The position numbers and the translations under genes were made by a program. A DNA stretch of 64,000 bases from an uncultured Parabacteroides sp. Its GTDB lineage: Bacteria > Bacteroidota > Bacteroidia > Bacteroidales > Tannerellaceae. Shown here piece after piece: positions 53,365 through 61,478 of this stretch. Positions within the stretch are counted from its first letter, which is position 1. Each line of letters opens with the position of its first letter. The stretch spans positions 19,998 to 83,997 of the forward strand of contig NZ_CAJJWO010000017.1 in the NCBI RefSeq assembly GCF_905196875.1, in the 5' to 3' direction. The notes beneath the pieces are model-generated. The model did not search any database, was not told the DNA's origin, and was given only the letters and a program-made list of their open reading frames with translations.

Positions 53365-54975
53365 ATGAAAAATATATTAGCCGCTGCAGCAGCAGCATTT
53401 TTATTAATCACAGCAACTGGCTGCTCCGACTTCCTGGATGAAAATCTGAAAAAGGAATTGGCTCCTGATAACACCTATACTAGCACATACGGTTTCCAGG
53501 TTGGTGTAAACGGACTGTATGCCTGGGCACGTTCTGAATTTAATACTTGGGGAAGTTCACCGACAACATTAGGACAGGCTTGTCCTTACGAATCGTTCCA
53601 AGTGGCAACAGACCTTGTGTACGTAGGTCATGGAGACGGTTCGCTCGTTCCTTTCGAAACACTGGCTATCACTCCCTCTCTGGCATTCGTTGAAAACTAT
53701 TGGAAATGGTCTTATGGATTGATCGCATCTGTCAACGAATTATTGACCTATGCCGATAAGAACGAAAACTGGGATGCACCGACAGATAAAATTGGTTTCC
53801 AGGCAGAAGCTCGTTTCTTCCGTGCCTATGCTTACCGCTATCTAACCTATCTGTATGGTGATGTTCCTTACGTAGATAAAATTGAAAGCGATTTCCGCAT
53901 TGACTTCACTCGTACTCCTAAAGCTGAAGTCCTGAATCACATGATCGAGGATCTAACTTTTGCTGCAGATAACTTGCCGGATAATCCGGATAATGTAAAT
54001 GAAGTTGGTAAATTGACCAAATGGGCTGCTATCCAATTGTTGTCTGAAGTTTACCTGATGGCTGGACAATACGATAAAGCAGAAGCTGCTGCCAAACAAG
54101 TGATCGATTGCGGTTATTTCCACCTGATGACAGAACGTTTCGGTGTCAATAAATCACAGCCCGGTGATGTATTCTCTGATATGTTCCTCGAATACAATCA
54201 AAACCGTACAGCAGGTAATATGGAAACCATCTGGGTTATGCAGCTGGAATATAACACACCCGGTGGTGGTGACGACAGCGAAGATTGGACGAAACGTGCC
54301 TGGGTTCCCAAATACTGGAATGAAACAGGTTTCGTATTGTGCGACTCATTGGGTGGCCGCGGTCTGGCTCAAATCGTACCATTCAAATGGTGGATCGAAG
54401 GAGAAGACTTTTACGCTCCTACGGATATGCGTAACTCTAAATACAGCATTAAGAGAGAGTGGTATTACAACAATCCGGCAACTCCAGAACTGCTTGGTAA
54501 GAAGTGCGAGGTGACAGAAAATACATGGGCAAAATTATCTATTTACCCAACGATCACAAAGTTTTTCTACGGTAAAACAGATGATGATCCTGCTTACACA
54601 GGTAATAATAAAGACCGTATGAAGTTTCGTCTGGCAGAAACGTATTTGTTACTGGCCGAAGCTCGTTTACAGCAAGGTAACGCACAAGGTGCAGCTGAAG
54701 CGATCAACGTTGTGCGCAAACGTGCAGGAGCTCCTGAAATTAGTGCTTCTCAGGCAACGATAGACTTCCTGTTGGATGAACGTATCCGCGAATTGGTTGG
54801 CGAAGAACTACGTCGCTTTACACTGGTTCGTACCGGCAAATTAGTAGAACGCACCAAAAAGTACAACCCTCGGAGCAATAAAATAGACAACGATCATACT
54901 TTGTGGCCAATCCCCCAATCTATCATCGACTCTAACACAGGTGCTGACTTTCCACAGAATCCGGGTTACAATTAA
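53365..54975 (+). CDS. SusD-like glycan-binding lipoprotein (PUL2)
   Basis: A 536-residue SusD homologue. Lipobox ATGCSDFLDE after a signal peptide; SusD helices (FQAEARFFRAYAYRYLTYLYGDVPYVD); the C-terminal signature LAETYLLLAEARLQQGN, LLDERIRELVGEELRRF and LWPIPQSIIDSN. It is the surface glycan-capturing partner of the adjacent SusC. Its stop codon lies at the start of an 18-bp tandem duplication (54973-55008), followed by a hairpin. Confidence 0.96.
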   Translation: MKNILAAAAAAFLLITATGCSDFLDENLKKELAPDNTYTSTYGFQVGVNGLYAWARSEFNTWGSSPTTLGQACPYESFQVATDLVYVGHGDGSLVPFETLAITPSLAFVENYWKWSYGLIASVNELLTYADKNENWDAPTDKIGFQAEARFFRAYAYRYLTYLYGDVPYVDKIESDFRIDFTRTPKAEVLNHMIEDLTFAADNLPDNPDNVNEVGKLTKWAAIQLLSEVYLMAGQYDKAEAAAKQVIDCGYFHLMTERFGVNKSQPGDVFSDMFLEYNQNRTAGNMETIWVMQLEYNTPGGGDDSEDWTKRAWVPKYWNETGFVLCDSLGGRGLAQIVPFKWWIEGEDFYAPTDMRNSKYSIKREWYYNNPATPELLGKKCEVTENTWAKLSIYPTITKFFYGKTDDDPAYTGNNKDRMKFRLAETYLLLAEARLQQGNAQGAAEAINVVRKRAGAPEISASQATIDFLLDERIRELVGEELRRFTLVRTGKLVERTKKYNPRSNKIDNDHTLWPIPQSIIDSNTGADFPQNPGYN

Positions 54976-55008
54976 TCAAGTAATAAAAAATAATCAAGTA
55001 ATAAAAAA
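54973..55008 (+). repeat. Perfect tandem duplication of 18 bp including the SusD stop codon
   Basis: TAATCAAGTAATAAAAAA occurs twice without spacing (54973-54990 and 54991-55008). The first copy begins with the susD stop. It looks like slippage or a small duplication; a run of A residues ends each copy. Confidence 0.85.
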
Positions 55009-55042
55009 GTATTGAAAGAGACCTACAAAGTCCTTTCAATAC
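55009..55042 (+). terminator. Hairpin after susD (attenuator or terminator)
   Basis: GTATTGAAAG (55009-55018) pairs perfectly with CTTTCAATAC (55033-55042), with GAC/GTC pairing continuing inside. No T run follows, so it may stabilise or attenuate the transcript rather than terminate it, letting downstream genes be expressed less than susCD. Confidence 0.55.
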
Positions 55043-55066
55043 GCTCTAATGCAAAATATTATTATC

Positions 55067-55453
55067 ATGAGAACAAATTTATTATTTATCCTTATTGCTT
55101 TTATTTGTGGAATCAACTATACACAACTAAAAGCCGAAGAGAATGTCTATTCAACATCTCAACCTTCTACAAATACTAATGTAGATTTAAACACCCAAAG
55201 TGTTAGTACGCGTTTTTTAGAACTCGTTTATGTATTTGTTGATCCAACAACAGGTGATAGCAGAATAATAGGTAGTAAATATTACTACTGCAATCTAGGA
55301 GAAACAATAACTGTCACAGCTCCACAAGTCATAGATAGCACATATCGTTATATAGGGTGGTTGAACAACAATGGAATTGACACTACAGCCTCGCAAACTC
55401 AATCCTTTTTAATGGATAGAGATAGAACTGAATATGCATATTATTCACTTTAA
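55067..55453 (+). CDS. Small secreted protein with an InlB/Flg_new-like domain (PUL2)
   Basis: About 128 residues from the ATG at 55067 (signal peptide MRTNLLFILIAFICGIN, cleavage near LKA). After a low-complexity Ser/Thr/Asn linker (about 25-50) the remaining 80 residues read LGETITVTAPQVIDSTYRYIGWLNNNGID and SFLMDRDRTEYAYYSL. The spacing and the Y-x-G-W centre resemble one divergent InlB B-repeat. There is no enzyme motif and no lipobox. Base composition is more AT-rich than neighbours. Its position between SusD and the glycosidases is where surface glycan-binding proteins are usually encoded, so a binding role is possible but unproven. Confidence 0.65.
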   Translation: MRTNLLFILIAFICGINYTQLKAEENVYSTSQPSTNTNVDLNTQSVSTRFLELVYVFVDPTTGDSRIIGSKYYYCNLGETITVTAPQVIDSTYRYIGWLNNNGIDTTASQTQSFLMDRDRTEYAYYSL

Positions 55454-55461
55454 TATTTAAT

Positions 55462-55500
55462 AAAGGGGGCATCTACAGGCAATGTATTTGCCCCTTATTT
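55462..55500 (+). terminator. Terminator after the small secreted protein
   Basis: AAGGGGGCA (55463-55471) pairs with TGCCCCTT (55489-55496) with one bulged G; the tail is ATTTCTCTCC. It lies 10 bases past the stop. Confidence 0.6.
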
Positions 55501-55533
55501 CTCTCCTTTCATATACCAAGAAAACATCATATC

Positions 55534-57807
55534 ATGAGATACTTACTGCTGATAATAAGTTTATATATTTCCTCTACCCTCAGCTTATCTGCCCAGGATT
55601 GGCTAATCGACGGTGCTTCCTATAAATCGAAGGTGCAGACAACGTACGAAGAGAAACGTCTTGAATTGACCAACGGCCTCCTGCGGCGTACCTTCCTGCT
55701 TGCTCCCAACGCAGCGACCATTGCCTTAGACAACCTAATGACCGGACAAAATGAATTACGAGCTGTCCGTCCCGAAGCCTTACTCGTCATTAACGGAAAA
55801 GAATATCCTGTCGGAGGACTGACCGGGCAGCCCGTCAACAACTTCCTGACAGATGAATTTATCAATAACATGCAGGCCTGCGATTCCGCTTTTACCCTGG
55901 TCGACTACCAGATCAGCGAAAGTAAAGAACGCTTCCCCTGGAAACCGAATAAGCAATGGATATCCAACCTATATCCCTGGCCTGCCCCTGGCAAACGGAT
56001 CACCTTCAACTACCAGGCTCCGGCAACAGCTCCCCGGGAATGTAAAGATCTGAAAGTTCGTGTCATCTACGAACTATATGATGGAGCTCCCATCCTGGCT
56101 AAATGGATCGAAATAGATAATAAAGGAACAAAAACGATCACACTCGACTCCTTCAAGTCGGAAATACTGGCACTGGTGGAAACCGCTCCTAAAGTTCATT
56201 ACGGTGAACCTCACGAAGTCCGTATGATGGCACAGGAACCGGAAACTTACACTAAAGATTACCGTAAGCAGCCGGTACAGACAGACGCCCCACGTGATTA
56301 TATCGATCGTTTCACCCAGTTGTTCGTTGTAACCGATTATGCCATGGGCGGCGATATGGAAGCGATGAAAGATAACCCGGCAGTCCGTTGGGTGTTCGAC
56401 CATCCGGAATATGAATTTACCGGTATACGCTATTACGGTCAATACAAACCGGCCCGCCTCGAAGTAACTCCTTTACTCGGTCCCGGACTAGATATCAAAG
56501 CCGGAGAAAGTTTCGAGTCGTGTACCGCCTTCGAAATGCTGCGCGACGCCACCGACCAGGAACGGCGCGGCTTGGCAGAATGTAAGTTCTGGCGCATGAT
56601 GGCTCCCTGGACACAGGAGAACCCGATCTTCATGCATGTTCGCGAATCAGATAACGAAGCCGTGAAACAAGCCATCGACCAATGCGCCGCCGTCGGCTTC
56701 GAGATGGTGATCATGACATTCGGTAGCGGCTTCAAGATCGAGAACGACTCCGCTTCCTATCTGCAACGAATGAAAGAATTGAGCGATTACGCTGCCCGGA
56801 AAGGCATTGCCATCGGCGGTTATTCCCTACTGGCAAGCCGTGGTGCAAAAGACATAGACGCCGCCATTAGTCATAGAACCGGGAAACCGGCCAACACACG
56901 TGAAGAAGGTAGCCGTTTCGGCGTATCTCCCTGCATCGCATCCGATTGGGGAGATACCTACTTCCGTAAATTACAGAACTTCTTCACCACAACAGGTATG
57001 AATGTCTTTGAAAACGACGGCTCATACCCCGGCGACCCTTGTGCATCCACCTCACATAGCGGTCATAAAGGATATCTCGACTCGCAGTGGCAGCAATGGA
57101 AAAAGATCAACCGGTTCTATCGCTGGTGCCGCGCCAACGGAGTTTATCTGAATGTACCGGATTGGTACTTCCTGAGCGGCTCCAATAAGACACCGATGGG
57201 ATATGTCGAAACCAACTGGTCGTTGCCCCGCGCCTACCAGGAGATCATCGAACGCCAGAACATCTACGACGGAACCTGGCAGAAAACACCCAGCATGGGC
57301 TTCATGTTCGTCCCCCTCACGCAATATCACGGAGGAGGCGAAGCTGCTACAATCGAACCGTTGAACGAACACTTGGATCATTACGAAACCCGTCTGCGCA
57401 ACCTGTTCGGTGCCGGTGTACAAGCTTGCTACCGCGGTCCCCGCCTGTATGATACCGACGCGACTAAAGAACTGGTCAACAAATGGGTCTCTTTCTATAA
57501 GAAATACCGTCAGATACTCGACTCCGACATCATCCACCTGCGTCGACCGGACGGTCAGGACTGGGATGGTATCATGCATGTCAACCCTGCATTGAAACAG
57601 AAAGGATTTATCTCCGTCTACAACCCGCTGGACGTTCCTGTACGTAAGGAAATCAAAATACCTCTTTACTACACGGGCCTGACGGATAAAGTAACTATAA
57701 AGGAACAAGACCGGGATGTACAAGTATATGTATTGGAACGCGACTATTCCGTCACAATCACCATTACTATACCGTCCAAGGGATATAACTGGTATATCGT
57801 TGAATAA
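55534..57807 (+). CDS. Putative clan GH-D (alpha-galactosidase-like) glycosidase, unassigned family (PUL2)
   Basis: 757 residues with signal peptide (ending SLSAQ). An N-terminal beta supersandwich (about 20-355: LELTNGLLRRTFLL, YELYDGAPILAKWIEIDNKG) leads into a TIM barrel (about 365-660). Barrel strands such as VGFEMVIMTFGSGF, GIAIGGYSLLASRG, NVFENDGSYPGDPC (candidate nucleophile Asp in ENDGSYP) and VYLNVPDWYFLSGSNK resemble GH36/GH27 enzymes. A short C-terminal beta domain ends the protein. The overall plan fits alpha-galactosidase-type hydrolases, but canonical GH36 motifs (KWD, CxxGxxR-type acid site) are not seen in their usual form, so family and specificity are open. It precedes GH3 by 29 bases. 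Confidence 0.65.
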   Translation: MRYLLLIISLYISSTLSLSAQDWLIDGASYKSKVQTTYEEKRLELTNGLLRRTFLLAPNAATIALDNLMTGQNELRAVRPEALLVINGKEYPVGGLTGQPVNNFLTDEFINNMQACDSAFTLVDYQISESKERFPWKPNKQWISNLYPWPAPGKRITFNYQAPATAPRECKDLKVRVIYELYDGAPILAKWIEIDNKGTKTITLDSFKSEILALVETAPKVHYGEPHEVRMMAQEPETYTKDYRKQPVQTDAPRDYIDRFTQLFVVTDYAMGGDMEAMKDNPAVRWVFDHPEYEFTGIRYYGQYKPARLEVTPLLGPGLDIKAGESFESCTAFEMLRDATDQERRGLAECKFWRMMAPWTQENPIFMHVRESDNEAVKQAIDQCAAVGFEMVIMTFGSGFKIENDSASYLQRMKELSDYAARKGIAIGGYSLLASRGAKDIDAAISHRTGKPANTREEGSRFGVSPCIASDWGDTYFRKLQNFFTTTGMNVFENDGSYPGDPCASTSHSGHKGYLDSQWQQWKKINRFYRWCRANGVYLNVPDWYFLSGSNKTPMGYVETNWSLPRAYQEIIERQNIYDGTWQKTPSMGFMFVPLTQYHGGGEAATIEPLNEHLDHYETRLRNLFGAGVQACYRGPRLYDTDATKELVNKWVSFYKKYRQILDSDIIHLRRPDGQDWDGIMHVNPALKQKGFISVYNPLDVPVRKEIKIPLYYTGLTDKVTIKEQDRDVQVYVLERDYSVTITITIPSKGYNWYIVE

Positions 57808-57836
57808 CATTAGTATAACCATATAATATCAATATC

Positions 57837-60254
57837 ATGATCACAAATAACACACCGGCTAAACGGCTGATCCTGTGCCTGTCGTTCGGGATCCTTCCCC
57901 TGCTGAATGCAGACAATAGCAGCTTACAGGCTTCACAGCCCCATGCTCAAAAAAAACAGAAGAAGATTTACCAGAAAGGTTGGATCGACTTCAATAAGAA
58001 TGGAAAGAAAGACGTCTACGAAGATCCTTCCCAACCTATCGACAAACGGATAGACGACCTGCTCCGACAGATGACCGTGGAAGAAAAGACCTGCCAGCTC
58101 GGTACCATTTACGGATATGGTGCCATTCTGAAAGACACCCTGCCGACCGCCGAATGGAAAACCCGCATCTGGAAAGACGGTATCGGCAATATCGACGAGC
58201 ATCTGAACGGAGAATGGAAACGCACCTCGCTCGACTTCCCCTACTCCAACCATGCCGAAGCCATGAACAAGGTACAGGCTTTCTTCGTGGAAGAAACCCG
58301 CCTGGGCATCCCCGCCGACCTGACTAACGAAGGCATCCGCGGACTGAAACACGAGAAGTCTACCTTCTTCCCCGCCCAGATCGGACAAGGCTGTACCTGG
58401 GACAAAGAACTGATCCGCGAGATCGGACGCATTACCGGCGAAGAGGCCAAAGCACTGGGATATACCAACGTCTACTCCCCGATACTCGACGTGGCACGCG
58501 ATCCGCGTTGGGGCCGTACCGTCGAAAGTTACGGCGAAGCCCCATACCTGGTCGGCGAACTGGGCCGCCAGCAGGTGCTCGGTATTCAAGACAACCGCGT
58601 TGTCTCCACCCCGAAACACTTCGCCATCTACGGCGTTCCGGCCGGCGGACGCGATTGCGAGTCGCGAACCGACCCGCACGCCACCCCGCAGGAAGTACAT
58701 GAGCTGCACCTCGAACCCTTCCGCATCGCCTTCCAGGAAGCAGGCGCACTCGGAACCATGTGTGCACACAACGACTACAACGGTACGCCCGTCAGCGCCA
58801 GCCACTACCTGATGACGGAACTGATGCGCAACCAATGGGGCTTCAAAGGATATATCGTCTCCGACAGCTGGTCGATCAGCAAGAACGTCGACTTCTACCA
58901 TATCGTAGCCACACCCGAAGAGGCTGTTGCCAGTGAACTGAATGCCGGACTGAATATTCGCACCTTCTTCGAAGAGTCGGAAGTCTTTATCGAGACGCTG
59001 AGAAATGCCTTGAAGCAAGGACTCGTAACGGAAAGCACCCTGGATCAACGTGTCCGCGAAGTGCTCTATGTCAAGTTCTGGCTGGGACTCTTCGATCAAC
59101 CCTACGTAAAAGACACCAAGCTGGCCGATCAGGTAGTAAACAGCGACAAGCACCGGGAAATATCGCTCCGTGCCGCCCGCGAATCGATCGTTCTTCTGAA
59201 GAATGAGAACAAGACGCTCCCGCTATCGAAAGAGATCCGGAACATTGCAGTGATCGGCCCGCAGGCTGACGAATATAAATCGCTTACTTCCCGCTACGGA
59301 TCGCACAACCCGCATGTCGTAACGGGCCTACAAGGTCTGAAGGATCTGCTCGGCGAGGATGTCAACCTGATGTATGCCAAAGGATGTAACGTTCGCGACA
59401 AGAACTTCCCGCAAAGCGACGTGATGTTCTTCGAAATGAGCGACAAGGAACAGGAAGGAATCAACGAAGCCGTCGAAATAGCCCGGAAAGCGGAAGTTGC
59501 TATTATATATGTAGGCGACGACTTCCGTACGATCGGTGAATCCCGCAGCCGTGTCAACCTCGACCTGTCGGGTCGCCAGAAAGAGCTGGTGCGTGCTGTG
59601 CAAGCGACTGGTACACCCGTTGTATTGGTACTGTTTAACGGTCGCCCGGCTACCCTCAACTGGGAAGATGCCAATTTGCCGGCCATCGTTGAAGCCTGGT
59701 TCCCGGGAGAATACTCCGGACAGGCAGTTGCCGAAGTGTTATTCGGCGATTATAACCCCGGCGGTAAGCTATCGACGACCTTCCCGAAGTCGGTCGGACA
59801 AATCCCCTGGGCATTCCCGTTCAAACCCAATGCCAACGGTAAAGGCTTTGCCCGCGTCGACGGCGAACTTTATCCTTTCGGATACGGACTGAGTTACACC
59901 ACGTTCGAACTGAGCGACCTCCAACCGGCACAAACACGCATTGCCGATGGTGACACGCTGACTGTTACCTGCCGGGTGAAAAATACCGGTGCAGTGAAAG
60001 GCGATGAAGTCATACAGCTTTACCTGGTCGACGAAACTTCTTCTATCTCCCGCTATGAAAGGGAGTTATGCGGTTTCGAACGTATCACGCTGGAGCCGGG
60101 CGAAGAAAAGACTGTCACCTTCCGTGTAAACCGCCGCGCCTACGGCATGTATAACGATAAGAATGAGTTTGTGGTAGAGCCCGGCAAGTTCCTGTTGTAT
60201 GCCGGCAACTCATCCAAATCAACCCCGTTAAACACCGAATTTTATGTGGAATAG
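57837..60254 (+). CDS. Glycoside hydrolase family 3 exo-glycosidase (PUL2)
   Basis: 805 residues, exported. After the signal region comes an EF-hand-like calcium motif (DFNKNGKKDVYED) common in Bacteroides GH3 proteins. Then the TIM barrel (DDLLRQMTVEEKTCQLG, YSPILDVARDPRWGRTVESYGE, STPKHFAIYG) with the nucleophile Asp343 in GYIVSDSWSI. The alpha/beta sandwich (IAVIGPQADEYKSL, SRSRVNLDLSGRQKELV) and a C-terminal fibronectin-III-like domain (GEEKTVTFRVNRRAYGMYND) follow. Retaining beta-glucosidase, xylosidase or arabinosidase activity is typical; the exact sugar is unknown. Its last 11 bases overlap the next gene. Confidence 0.93.
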   Translation: MITNNTPAKRLILCLSFGILPLLNADNSSLQASQPHAQKKQKKIYQKGWIDFNKNGKKDVYEDPSQPIDKRIDDLLRQMTVEEKTCQLGTIYGYGAILKDTLPTAEWKTRIWKDGIGNIDEHLNGEWKRTSLDFPYSNHAEAMNKVQAFFVEETRLGIPADLTNEGIRGLKHEKSTFFPAQIGQGCTWDKELIREIGRITGEEAKALGYTNVYSPILDVARDPRWGRTVESYGEAPYLVGELGRQQVLGIQDNRVVSTPKHFAIYGVPAGGRDCESRTDPHATPQEVHELHLEPFRIAFQEAGALGTMCAHNDYNGTPVSASHYLMTELMRNQWGFKGYIVSDSWSISKNVDFYHIVATPEEAVASELNAGLNIRTFFEESEVFIETLRNALKQGLVTESTLDQRVREVLYVKFWLGLFDQPYVKDTKLADQVVNSDKHREISLRAARESIVLLKNENKTLPLSKEIRNIAVIGPQADEYKSLTSRYGSHNPHVVTGLQGLKDLLGEDVNLMYAKGCNVRDKNFPQSDVMFFEMSDKEQEGINEAVEIARKAEVAIIYVGDDFRTIGESRSRVNLDLSGRQKELVRAVQATGTPVVLVLFNGRPATLNWEDANLPAIVEAWFPGEYSGQAVAEVLFGDYNPGGKLSTTFPKSVGQIPWAFPFKPNANGKGFARVDGELYPFGYGLSYTTFELSDLQPAQTRIADGDTLTVTCRVKNTGAVKGDEVIQLYLVDETSSISRYERELCGFERITLEPGEEKTVTFRVNRRAYGMYNDKNEFVVEPGKFLLYAGNSSKSTPLNTEFYVE

Positions 60255-60690
60255 ATTACTGATACCCCTCCTGCTGCTCCTTTGCAGCCAGGGGGGCTTC
60301 TGCCAGACATGGCTGAACAAAACGGATAAAGAGATTCTTCAATATATAGAAGAGCATAAAGAACGCATTCAGGATAGCCGGCAAACGGGCTCCCTCTTCA
60401 CCATGACCTGCCAGGAAGAGGATGAGTTGGGTCGCCTGTTCGACGTCACCTACCGCTTCGATATGAAAGATAATGTATGCACTTCTTACGAACGCCTGCT
60501 ACCCGCTCATCGCTACTGGGCTGCAACCCTTCTGGAACAGGCATCGCAACAGGAAGCCGACGCTTCCGGCAAAGAGATAGAGGTAGACGGGGAAACGCTG
60601 AATACAGTATATATTTATGATGATTACACACTGCATATCTCATTAAAAGACGATCATCTGTCTCTTCTCTATATACTGTCAGATATATAA
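60244..60690 (+). CDS. Small secreted protein coupled to GH3, function unknown
   Basis: 148 residues, not recognised. Signal peptide MWNRLLIPLLLLLCSQGGFC followed by Q at the likely cleavage site; the mature part is acidic with helices (WLNKTDKEILQYIEEHKERI) and amphipathic strands (TVYIYDDYTLHISLK, LSLLYILSDI). The ATG lies 11 bases inside GH3, so it is translated with it. Same strand and operon as PUL2; it is the last gene before a terminator. It could be a periplasmic accessory; nothing in the sequence proves it. Confidence 0.65.
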   Translation: MWNRLLIPLLLLLCSQGGFCQTWLNKTDKEILQYIEEHKERIQDSRQTGSLFTMTCQEEDELGRLFDVTYRFDMKDNVCTSYERLLPAHRYWAATLLEQASQQEADASGKEIEVDGETLNTVYIYDDYTLHISLKDDHLSLLYILSDI

Positions 60691-60701
60691 AATCAAACTC
60701 T

Positions 60702-60739
60702 TCCCCTGCCTTTACTATCAAGGTGGGGGATTATTTTTT
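60702..60739 (+). terminator. Terminator of the PUL2 operon
   Basis: CCCCTGCCTT (60703-60712) and AAGGTGGGGG (60720-60729) pair with two mismatches, followed by TTATTTTTT. It ends the PUL2 transcript 12 bases past the last stop. Confidence 0.6.
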
Positions 60740-60793
60740 CTACCTGTTTATCCCCTATATCTACCCTTTCGTCCACATTATGCTTATCATCTC

Positions 60794-60824
60794 TTGACAA
60801 CGCCTCATCGATTTTGTATATTTA
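60794..60824 (+). promoter_or_regulatory. Promoter of the second HU-like gene
   Basis: TTG (60794-60796) and the -7-like TATATTTA (60817-60824, 7 of 8 to TAnnTTTG) with a 20-base spacer. Transcription would start near 60830, at the beginning of array C. Confidence 0.5.
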
Positions 60825-60827
60825 TCC

Positions 60828-60915
60828 CAATCCCTTTAAAAAAACACCTAGGTATAAATCTATTTAGAGGTAGGTATAAATGGATTTACACCTACCTCTA
60901 AATAAAAAGAGACGT
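60828..60915 (+). repeat. Tandem 22-bp palindromic units in a leader (array C)
   Basis: Two clear 22-base units, 60850-60871 and 60872-60893, share AGGTATAAAT, a 2-base centre, then ATTTA; the flanking 22-base segments (60828-60849 and 60894-60915) are degenerate copies. The middle forms one large hairpin: a 19-base arm at 60863-60881 and its complement at 60884-60902, 18 of 19 pairs, 2-base centre. The array lies 62 bases before the HU-like gene at 60978. Confidence 0.75.
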
Positions 60916-60977
60916 ACTTGTCGCAAAAAAGAGAGCAGAACAATACAACATAAACATCTAAATAAATAAAACAAAAC

Positions 60978-61400
60978 ATGAGTATCATTTACAAACCAAG
61001 AAAGATGGTATGCACCATCCCCGGCAAAGAGAAAACAGGTTATTTTGCAGCGAAAGCAAATAGTAGTACAATTAACCTGAATGATTTATGCTATCGCATA
61101 TCCAGTAATTGCACGATAACATCGGCCGATATAAAAGGTGTTATAGAAGCATTAATGAAACAATTTGAATTAGAGTTATTGAGTGGAAAGAATATCCAAT
61201 TCGGAGACATAGGGATATTCAGTGCCTCAATTACCAGTGATATAGTAGACAACAAAGATGACCTGAAACCGCAGGATATCCGTATCAAAACAGTCACTTT
61301 TCTTCCGTCAACACGTCTGAAAACAACACTGAAAAACAAGGCAAAGTTTATGCGCTTACGTGATTTCAACAGAAAATATAATGGGGTAGACGAAGAATAA
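60978..61400 (+). CDS. HU-family DNA-binding protein (second HU-like gene)
   Basis: 140 residues of the divergent Bacteroidetes HU/IHF type. It has helices with CTITSADIKGVIEALMKQFE, the strand motif IQFGDIGIFSASI and a basic C-terminal region (RLKTTLKNKAKFMRLRDFNRKY). It shares the SADxKG and GxF-AS landmarks with the HU-like protein at 44239 but lacks its winged-helix extension. It is followed 78 bases later by an HTCS gene on the same strand, repeating the PUL2 pairing, and its leader carries array C. A role in gating its neighbouring locus is an inference from this repeated layout. Confidence 0.8.
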   Translation: MSIIYKPRKMVCTIPGKEKTGYFAAKANSSTINLNDLCYRISSNCTITSADIKGVIEALMKQFELELLSGKNIQFGDIGIFSASITSDIVDNKDDLKPQDIRIKTVTFLPSTRLKTTLKNKAKFMRLRDFNRKYNGVDEE

Positions 61401-61478
61401 AGGTAAAATTCATATCTTTACACTAAATTATAGTTAATTTATCTCTTAGTCTTCCGGGACCAGAACAATCTATAAATC

